Origin: JBHIFB01 sp046760905
Lineage (GTDB): Bacteria > Gemmatimonadota > CAZMKB01
DNA length: 12,004 bases
Direction of reading: 5' to 3'
Assembly (NCBI GenBank): GCA_046760905.1
Contig: JBHIFB010000102.1
Coordinates: forward strand, 1-12,004
The position numbers were made by a program, and so were the translations under genes. The notes under the pieces are model-generated. The model ran no database searches and had not been told where the DNA came from. It was given only the letters and a program-made list of their open reading frames with translations. Shown piece after piece: positions 6,861 to 12,004 of this stretch. Each line of letters starts with the position of its first letter. Within the stretch, counting starts at the first letter, position 1.

Positions 6861-8321
6861 ATGATCGAAAAAGTAAACATACGCGAAACTTCGCCGTGCA
6901 CCTGGGAAATCGAACAGACAGGCGATATGAGGGTGCCGGGACGGATCTACGGTGATGAAGGAACAATCAAATCCCTTCTCTCGGACCTGGAGAAGAAGAA
7001 GGAATGGAACGCGCTCGTGCAGATTATAAACGTCGCAATGCTTCCAGGTATCCAGGGTGCATCACTGGCCATGGCGGATGTGCATCCCGGTTATGGTTTC
7101 TGCATAGGTGGCGTGGGTGCCTTCGATGTCGATGAAGGGGTCGTTTCCGTTGCCGGTGTCGGCTTCGATGTTAACTGCGGGGTGAGGACGATGGCAACGG
7201 AATTGACGAGAGAATCATTGAGAGGGAAAGAGGAAGACCTCGCTCTGTCCCTCTTCAGGATAGTGCCTGCCGGCCTTGGTTCGACAGGGGACATAAGGCT
7301 CAACCAGAAGGAGATAGACGAAGTGCTGGTGAAGGGAGCCCGTTTCTGCATCGAGCGCGGATACGGTTTCGAGGAGGATCTTACCTACATTGAGGAAGGT
7401 GGTTGCCTCGGGGGAGCGGACCCCGCCTGCGTGAGTGTTGAGGCCAAGAAACGGCAGTTCAAACAGGTTGGGACTCTCGGTTCGGGCAACCATTACCTAG
7501 AGGTCCAGTACGTTGCCGAAATCTATGACCATGATGCGGCCGAGCACTTCGGTCTCCGCCTCGGGCAGGTGCTTGTCTCCATCCACTGCGGATCAAGGGC
7601 CCTCGGTCACCAGATAGGTACAGATTACCTGAAGGTTCTCGAAGAGGCATCGCGCAAATATTCCATTCCAATCAGGGAGAAAGAGCTCGTATGCGCGCCG
7701 ATCAAAAGCGAGGAGGGCAAGCGCTACATAGCGGCAACAAAGGCCGGTGCCAACTGTGCCTTTGCTAACAGACAGGCAATTGCTCACCTCACACGCACGG
7801 CATTCAAGGAAGCCATTGGGACAGATCCCCGCTCGATCAGGACCTTTTACGAAGTGGCCCATAACATAGCCAAGGAGGAATCGCACGAGATTGATGGCAG
7901 GAAGCGATTACTCCTCGTGCACCGGAAGGGATCGACGCGGGCCTTCGGGCCCGGGCAGAAGGATGTTCCACATATGTACAGACCGTCGGGTCAACCGGTA
8001 CTGGTTGGAGGAACGATGGGAACATGTTCTTATATCCTCAGAGGAACTGAGAAAGGAATGTCGGATGCGTTCGGAAGCGCGATCCATGGTGCGGGCAGGC
8101 TCCTGTCCAGACGCCAAGCTAAGAAGCAGTGGAGGGGAGAGCAGCTGATCAAAGAGCTTGCCGGCCAGGGCATCATTGTGAAGGCGCACAGCAAGCCAGG
8201 AGCCGCAGAAGAAGCTCCCGGCGCTTATAAAGACATCATAGGAGTCGTGGATGTGATGGATAAGGCGGGCATTAATAAGAAAGTTGCCATGCTCAGGCCT
8301 CTCATTTGTGTGAAGGGATAG
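6861..8321 (+). CDS. rtcB: RtcB RNA ligase (RNA 2',3'-cyclic phosphate/3'-phosphate and 5'-OH ligase)
   Basis: A 486-residue RtcB, which joins RNA 3'-phosphate or 2',3'-cyclic phosphate ends to 5'-OH ends using GTP and Mn, through a GMP-histidine intermediate. All hallmark residues are visible: D103 and C106 in GFDVNCGVR, H211 in LGSGNHYLEVQ, H242 in IHCGSRALGHQ, H334 in EVAHNIA, and H409 in SAIHGAGR, which matches the histidine that carries GMP. HRKGSTRAFGPG (354-365) is also typical. Length is normal for the family, with no truncation. Start: ATG at 6861, with AAGGGA 8 nt upstream. It lies downstream of archease, which activates it. In bacteria the ligase serves RNA repair after ribotoxin or nuclease cleavage, and tRNA splicing where introns exist. 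No RtcR regulator or sigma54 site was seen here. Confidence 0.97.
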   Translation: MIEKVNIRETSPCTWEIEQTGDMRVPGRIYGDEGTIKSLLSDLEKKKEWNALVQIINVAMLPGIQGASLAMADVHPGYGFCIGGVGAFDVDEGVVSVAGVGFDVNCGVRTMATELTRESLRGKEEDLALSLFRIVPAGLGSTGDIRLNQKEIDEVLVKGARFCIERGYGFEEDLTYIEEGGCLGGADPACVSVEAKKRQFKQVGTLGSGNHYLEVQYVAEIYDHDAAEHFGLRLGQVLVSIHCGSRALGHQIGTDYLKVLEEASRKYSIPIREKELVCAPIKSEEGKRYIAATKAGANCAFANRQAIAHLTRTAFKEAIGTDPRSIRTFYEVAHNIAKEESHEIDGRKRLLLVHRKGSTRAFGPGQKDVPHMYRPSGQPVLVGGTMGTCSYILRGTEKGMSDAFGSAIHGAGRLLSRRQAKKQWRGEQLIKELAGQGIIVKAHSKPGAAEEAPGAYKDIIGVVDVMDKAGINKKVAMLRPLICVKG

Positions 8322-8379
8322 AGCATACCAGATAGCTTTTTTATAGTGTTGTGCCGGGAAACAGAAAGGGAACTGGAAC

Positions 8380-9702
8380 ATGGAAGATAAATTCGATGCC
8401 ATTGTAATCGGGGCCGGCCCTTCAGGGATAGCCTCGGCAATCGTCATGGCGAGGAAGGGATTGTCCGTGGTCGTGCTTGAGCGTGGTGATCAGCCGGGTA
8501 CCAAGAACCTCTTCGGAGGGATTCTCTTCACGAATGTCCTTGGAGAATTGATCCCAACCTTCTTGGAGGGTGCACCGCTTGAGAGGCATATTGTAAAAAG
8601 ACGATTCTCAGTCCTCAGCACCGATAGCGAGGCAGCTTTCGACATACGCAGCGAGAGATACAACAGGCCGCCATTTAACAACAGCTTCACGACCATCCGT
8701 GCGAAGTTCGACCGCTGGTTCGCCGAGCAGGCAGAAAAGGAGGGGGCGGAAGTCTTTCCGGGAGTGGTCGTAGATGATTTCGTCTGGGAAGGCGGAAAGG
8801 TCGCGGGCATCAAGGCGAGAGGAGAGAAAGAGGGGACCTACGATGAGCTTTATGCCGATGTCGTAATTTGCGCCGAAGGCGCCAATTCCATGCTCGCTGA
8901 GAAAGCCGGCCTGCGAAAGGGTACGAGCATGATGGACTGGAGGAACAGGGCTGTAGCAGTGAAGGAGGTCATAACACTGCCCCGTGAAGTCCTGGAAGAC
9001 AGGTTCCACCTGGAAGGTGATGAAGGTGTGGCAATCGAATACTTCGGCGAGGCCGTGAATGGTCTACTGGGTGCCGGTTTCATTTATACGAATCGGGAAT
9101 CGATCTCAGTCGGTGTCGGCTGCACGATAGGTGAATATGCAAAGAGCAAAGTGGCCACCTACGACCAGCTCGACAGGTTCAAAGAGCATCCGGCGGTCAA
9201 GCCCCTGGTGAGAGGCGGGGAGGTTGTTGAATACATGACACACATGATCCCCGAAGACTCATACGAAAATCTCCCAGCACTTGTAACCGACGGATTGATA
9301 CTCGTAGGAGATGCGGCGGGCTTTGTGAACACCTCCATCTACCACGAAGTGACGAACATGGCGATGGCCTCGGGCAAGATAGCCGGTGAGGTTGTCTGTG
9401 AGGCGAAAGAGAGAGGCGATTTCTCCTCCAGCGCTCTGTCTGAGTACAGGAGAAGACTCGAAGACTCTTTTGTCCTCCAGGATATGAGACACTACAAAAA
9501 GAGCATGAAGTTTTTGCACGACAATCCCCGTTTCCTCAACGAATATCCATACGCTGGAATCGATTTTCTCATAGACTATTTCAGCGTGGACGGAACGCCG
9601 AAGAAAAAGCTGCTGCGAAGATCCTTTAGAGCATTCAGGGGAAGGGTCGGCATCCTGAAACTCGCCATGGACATGCTAAAAGCCAGGAGGGCGCTTATAT
9701 GA
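8380..9702 (+). CDS. fixC: FixC-type FAD-dependent oxidoreductase (ETF:quinone oxidoreductase-like)
   Basis: A 440-residue flavoprotein of the FixC/ETF-QO family. It has the N-terminal Rossmann FAD motif IVIGAGPSG (8-16), an acidic end to strand two (E35 in VVLERGD), and the second FAD motif LVGDAAGF (308-315). Length fits FixC (about 430). The polytopic membrane-anchor sequence of classical respiratory enzymes is not evident. In FixABCX complexes FixC takes the lower-energy electrons from the FixAB flavoprotein and passes them to quinone, while ferredoxin is reduced on the other branch. Start: ATG at 8380 with AAAGGGA 8 nt upstream. Its stop overlaps the fixX start by four bases, so the two are translationally coupled. 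It begins 58 bp after rtcB and may be co-transcribed. The related geranylgeranyl reductase family is a possible confusion, but the fixX neighbour argues for FixC. Confidence 0.88.
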   Translation: MEDKFDAIVIGAGPSGIASAIVMARKGLSVVVLERGDQPGTKNLFGGILFTNVLGELIPTFLEGAPLERHIVKRRFSVLSTDSEAAFDIRSERYNRPPFNNSFTTIRAKFDRWFAEQAEKEGAEVFPGVVVDDFVWEGGKVAGIKARGEKEGTYDELYADVVICAEGANSMLAEKAGLRKGTSMMDWRNRAVAVKEVITLPREVLEDRFHLEGDEGVAIEYFGEAVNGLLGAGFIYTNRESISVGVGCTIGEYAKSKVATYDQLDRFKEHPAVKPLVRGGEVVEYMTHMIPEDSYENLPALVTDGLILVGDAAGFVNTSIYHEVTNMAMASGKIAGEVVCEAKERGDFSSSALSEYRRRLEDSFVLQDMRHYKKSMKFLHDNPRFLNEYPYAGIDFLIDYFSVDGTPKKKLLRRSFRAFRGRVGILKLAMDMLKARRALI

Positions 9703-10016
9703 ATGAGAAACCCTGGGCCGATGCCCTGAAACCACATAAAAAGCTTACTCTGGATGACAGGCTCTTCCTTGTGACCAGGAAGATTGATAAGTCATCCCAT
9801 ATAGAGGTGGATCAGGAGAAGTTCAAGTCGCACCCGGATCCAGAGATCCTGTGGTTATGCCCGGCTAAAGTTTATGAGAAGAATGAGGAGACTGGTGAAT
9901 GCATCATCCACTTCGAGAACTGTCTTGAGTGCGGTACATGTCAGGTGGTGAATCGTGACTTTGTCGTCTGGGTAAATCCCAACTCAGGTTATGGAGTGAC
10001 TTACAGGTTCGGTTAA
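9699..10016 (+). CDS. fixX: FixX-type ferredoxin-like protein
   Basis: A 105-residue [4Fe-4S] protein of the FixX family, the electron-transfer partner of FixC. Likely ligands are C54 (in LCPAKVY) and C75, C78, C81 (in CLECGTC). The C-terminus VVWVNPNSGYGVTYRFG matches the family's W-x-x-P-x-x-G-x-GV-x-Y-x-x-G ending. C68 is an extra cysteine. The N-terminal 20 or so residues are longer than in nitrogen-fixation FixX (about 95 residues). The start is firm: AGGAGG (9685-9690) with an 8-nt spacer, and the ATG overlaps the fixC stop as ATGA. The gene ends 17 bp from the convergent baeRF gene, and no clear terminator hairpin lies between them. Confidence 0.92.
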   Translation: MNEKPWADALKPHKKLTLDDRLFLVTRKIDKSSHIEVDQEKFKSHPDPEILWLCPAKVYEKNEETGECIIHFENCLECGTCQVVNRDFVVWVNPNSGYGVTYRFG

Positions 10017-10033
10017 TCCCTCTGGCAGGAAGC

Positions 10034-11170
10034 TCATATACGGAACCTCAGAAGAGAGCCAACGCCGCCTTTTTTCGATAGCTCCAGCGTGCTGGAAATG
10101 TGATGCACGATCGCTCTCTGTCTCACAGCCTCCGTGATCAGTTCATCCACAATATCAGATACCGGCTCCATATCACTATCACACATCGAGCATTTCTTCT
10201 CCTTGCTGCTCATGTAACCGCACTGCCTGCAGCTAAAACCCGATTCTATGAATCCCACTGTAACCAGTAGAGAATAAACCTCTCCCCTCATTAGAGACCC
10301 TATAGTAGGATCGATACCGACGGTTCCGAGGCCCTGAGGCCATAGATCCTCAAGAAGCCTCTTCACGAGTTTCTCTTCGGACTTCCTCTCAAGCTTCTCG
10401 GCAAGTTTCCTGCTTTTCTCGAAGACCTCAATAATTGGCGCATCGCTCTCGATTGTGAAACGACCGATAACCCTTTCACGCAGATATGTGTGTAATACCT
10501 TCTCGAATTCCTTGATCACATCCGCGGTCCCTCCCAGTATGAGTCTCTCGAAGCGATCCGTCTTGAAGAGATCCAAGAGCTTCCCCGCCACATTCTTGTA
10601 ATGCCATTGCACATGTTGCTCGATATGTCTTCGTATTCGCTTCTCCTCATACCCTTTGAATCCTGCCTCCCTGACCTGGCCGGGAACCTCATCTGTGATC
10701 TCTGTATAGGTGAGCATCTCCCCGAGATGCGCCTTGAATACCCTCGCCTTTGATCGATCAATGAGCACTACGATGCATCGTTTGAATTCATCCAGAATCA
10801 GCGTCAAAGGTCTTATGTAGAATGATTTTTTCAGCACTATCCTATCCTTCACCGCTGTTCTGAGGTAGTATGCCTGGAAGAAATCCCTGGCGCTGCAGGA
10901 GAATATCGCCACACCGCCCATTCCTTTTCTGCTGAGCTTAGATTTCAAAAACCTTTCTATTTTTCTCAGATCAGCCTTCAAGGACTGTTCTGTCCTTTCA
11001 TTCACGCCGAGATTCTGTATCTCCGAATTCCCGTCCTTCAGAAGAGCCTTGGCCGAGATAAGATATTTTTTCGAATGGTCTCCCTCTCCAAAACCGAGGT
11101 AAAAACTCGTAGCGAAATGGGGATGCTCCTTGAAGGAGGCCAGGCCCATGACATCCTCTAGTTTTATCAT
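10034..11170 (-). CDS. aRF1/eRF1-related protein (baeRF type) with zinc site, no GGQ motif
   Basis: A 378-residue protein resembling archaeal peptide chain release factor 1 in overall layout. The central domain (about 133-250) has the pattern GYEEKRIRRHIEQHV (173-187) followed by HYKNVAGKL and LILGGTADV (210-218), typical of the eRF1 domain-2 fold. In release factors a GGQ loop precedes this helix, but here the loop reads AGFKGYEE with no GGQ. The C-terminal domain has a zinc-ribbon-like C314-x2-C317-x9-C327-x2-C330. The ending GGVGSLLRFR (368-377) is like the aRF1 C-terminus. This matches the bacterial archaeo-eukaryotic release factor (baeRF) group, perhaps family 10. Those are predicted to act on stalled or hibernating ribosomes rather than in normal termination. 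Start: ATG with a near-perfect GGGAGGTGA Shine-Dalgarno (11175-11183). It is the second gene of an operon, 32 nt after a NYN nuclease. Confidence 0.8.
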   Translation of the reverse strand: MIKLEDVMGLASFKEHPHFATSFYLGFGEGDHSKKYLISAKALLKDGNSEIQNLGVNERTEQSLKADLRKIERFLKSKLSRKGMGGVAIFSCSARDFFQAYYLRTAVKDRIVLKKSFYIRPLTLILDEFKRCIVVLIDRSKARVFKAHLGEMLTYTEITDEVPGQVREAGFKGYEEKRIRRHIEQHVQWHYKNVAGKLLDLFKTDRFERLILGGTADVIKEFEKVLHTYLRERVIGRFTIESDAPIIEVFEKSRKLAEKLERKSEEKLVKRLLEDLWPQGLGTVGIDPTIGSLMRGEVYSLLVTVGFIESGFSCRQCGYMSSKEKKCSMCDSDMEPVSDIVDELITEAVRQRAIVHHISSTLELSKKGGVGSLLRFRI

Positions 11171-11202
11171 ATTCTCACCTCCCTCTCACCTCGTGACAGG
11201 TT

Positions 11203-11685
11203 TCACGTGCTCTCCCCTTCGAAATATCTAATCCAATCCTCTAATTCCTCACCTGAAGGAGGAGATGGCTTCTCATAATCCTTCCTCTCCCTTCGTCCCA
11301 TCTTTCTCAATTTCCGGGTGAATTCTTCAGAGCTGATTACATTAACTCCCCTGGCTTTCGCAGGAAGCACCACATCAGACACATCTGACGATACAATGGT
11401 TATCCCATGAGTACTACGGGGCCTTTCCATCACCTTTCTCAAGTAGGAGTCGGCATCTTTCACGAAAACCTCTTTATATCGATATCCTGAGCTGACCGAG
11501 CCCTCTCCCGGCAGCTTCTCCCTTGAATCGTATACTACGATGATCGTTATTTTCTTTCGGATTGCGTATTCCTGAAGCAGCGACTTTAGCTTCTCCCTCG
11601 CAAGATGGGGTTGACCCTTGAATATACGTGAAAGTATCTGGTTACGTAAAATGAAGTTGTAGCCGTCGAGGTAAACTTTGTTCAC
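11203..11685 (-). CDS. NYN-domain ribonuclease, YacP/Rae1-like
   Basis: A 160-residue protein when started at GTG 11685. It shows the NYN/PIN-like nuclease pattern: VYLDGYNFI (4-12) with D7 at the end of the first strand, IIVVYDSRE (48-56) with D53, KDADSYLRKVME (76-87) with D77 and D79, and IVSSDVSDVVLPAKARG (97-113) with D101. These acidic residues would bind metal for RNA cleavage. The C-terminus is a short charged tail ending in the acidic helix EELEDWIRYFEGE. YacP of Bacillus (Rae1) is a ribosome-associated endoribonuclease that cuts mRNA in the A site, and it has a similar length and the same D7 position. Start: the frame is open upstream to a TTG at 11754, but that TTG is the -35 box of a promoter and has no Shine-Dalgarno. 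The GTG has AAAGGG 4 nt upstream and gives the normal family N-terminus. It is first in an operon with the baeRF gene. Confidence 0.82.
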   Translation of the reverse strand: MNKVYLDGYNFILRNQILSRIFKGQPHLAREKLKSLLQEYAIRKKITIIVVYDSREKLPGEGSVSSGYRYKEVFVKDADSYLRKVMERPRSTHGITIVSSDVSDVVLPAKARGVNVISSEEFTRKLRKMGRRERKDYEKPSPPSGEELEDWIRYFEGEST

Positions 11686-11725
11686 GAGGCCCTTTGAGGG
11701 ATACGGATTCAACTGTCTATAATTT

Positions 11726-11754
11726 ATAATACTCAAATGGCCGATTCCTGTCAA
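11726..11754 (-). promoter_or_regulatory. Near-consensus sigma70-type promoter for the NYN nuclease-baeRF operon
   Basis: On the minus strand TTGACA (11749-11754) is followed by a 17-nt spacer and TATTAT (11726-11731). This is five of six at -10, six of six at -35, with ideal spacing. Transcription would start near 11719, giving a leader of about 35 nt before the GTG start, which carries the Shine-Dalgarno. This is the best promoter in the window and points to a bacterial host. Confidence 0.75.
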
Positions 11755-12004
11755 TACGATACCATGAGTGGAGTTTCTCCATTTTTCCTGGAACTCAGAG
11801 CCCTTGAGCGAGTCGTGAGAGCATTTGGGTACCCATCCTGGTCGAGCAGGAAGGGGAAAGCCGCATTTTTAAGTATCAGGGGAGTGTTCATTTTGTGAGT
11901 CAGGCGGATTGGGTACCGGTCTTAGCGAAACGAGCGTCGTGAATACGGCAATTAATTAAATTGACTTCATTATACCCGGTCTCCTGAATGTAATAACGAG
12001 CGAG
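11755..12004. other. Non-coding end region; possible short ORFs and hairpin, nothing firm
   Basis: This 250-bp stretch upstream of the NYN operon promoter carries no gene I can recognise. It has overlapping short ORFs on both strands: minus strand 11891-11751, 46 codons, and plus strand 11764-11898, 44 codons. Neither has a convincing Shine-Dalgarno or known motif. TTGGGTACC occurs twice (11825-11833 and 11909-11917). A small hairpin TCCTG/CAGGA (11836-11851) is present. A TATAAT occurs on the minus strand near 11972-11977 without a good -35. It may be a copy of an intergenic repeat or the edge of a gene lying beyond the window. Confidence 0.4.

Noticed and set aside
8322..8350. T-run and TATAGT after rtcB as a terminator or a fixC promoter
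   Set aside because: The stem before the T run is at best five pairs with a wobble, and there is no -35 match at proper spacing to TATAGT.
7908..8447. 179-codon open frame on the minus strand across the rtcB end and fixC start
   Set aside because: It crosses two confident genes in antisense and shows no domain features.
10017..10080. Possible terminator between fixX and the convergent gene, because of a run of six T at about 10070
   Set aside because: No stable GC-rich stem could be found directly before the T run, and it lies inside the coding end of the baeRF gene.

Overview
This window most likely comes from an anaerobic, probably uncultivated bacterium. The evidence for a bacterium is a near-consensus sigma70-type promoter at 11726-11754 (TTGACA, 17 bp, TATTAT) and strong GGAGG- or GAGGGAG-type Shine-Dalgarno sequences before most genes. 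The gene content has an archaeal flavour (archease/RtcB, an aRF1-like protein, multisubunit pyruvate:ferredoxin oxidoreductase), but all these families also occur in deep or candidate bacterial phyla. I cannot assign a phylum from the sequence.

Left half, minus strand (6011 down to 1, running off the left edge): a four-gene operon for reduced-ferredoxin metabolism. The order is a two-cluster ferredoxin (PorD-like), a fused alpha-gamma subunit of 2-oxoacid:ferredoxin oxidoreductase, the TPP-binding beta subunit (PorB-like), and a fused GltD-like/FNR-like flavoprotein resembling the two subunits of NfnAB/SudAB joined in one chain. Together they would oxidise pyruvate (or a close 2-oxoacid) to acyl-CoA, load ferredoxin, and exchange those electrons with NAD(P)H. 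Three of the four proteins have unusual insertions next to iron-sulfur ligands.

A 317-bp AT-rich divergent intergenic region (6012-6328) separates this operon from the plus-strand genes.

Centre, plus strand (6329-10016): archease and the RNA ligase RtcB (an RNA splicing/repair pair), then fixC and fixX, which overlap by 4 bp. FixCX are the ETF:quinone-oxidoreductase-like flavoprotein and its ferredoxin. Their usual FixAB (electron-transfer flavoprotein) partners are not in the window.

Right part, minus strand (11685 down to 10034): a two-gene operon encoding a short YacP/Rae1-type NYN-domain nuclease and an aRF1/eRF1-related protein (baeRF type) with a CxxC...CxxC zinc site and no GGQ motif. 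This pairing suggests ribosome-associated mRNA cleavage plus ribosome rescue, next to an RNA repair ligase.

The last 250 bp (11755-12004) contain no gene I can support. Several gene starts here were moved from an upstream TTG to an ATG or GTG because the Shine-Dalgarno spacing or a promoter ruled out the longer version.
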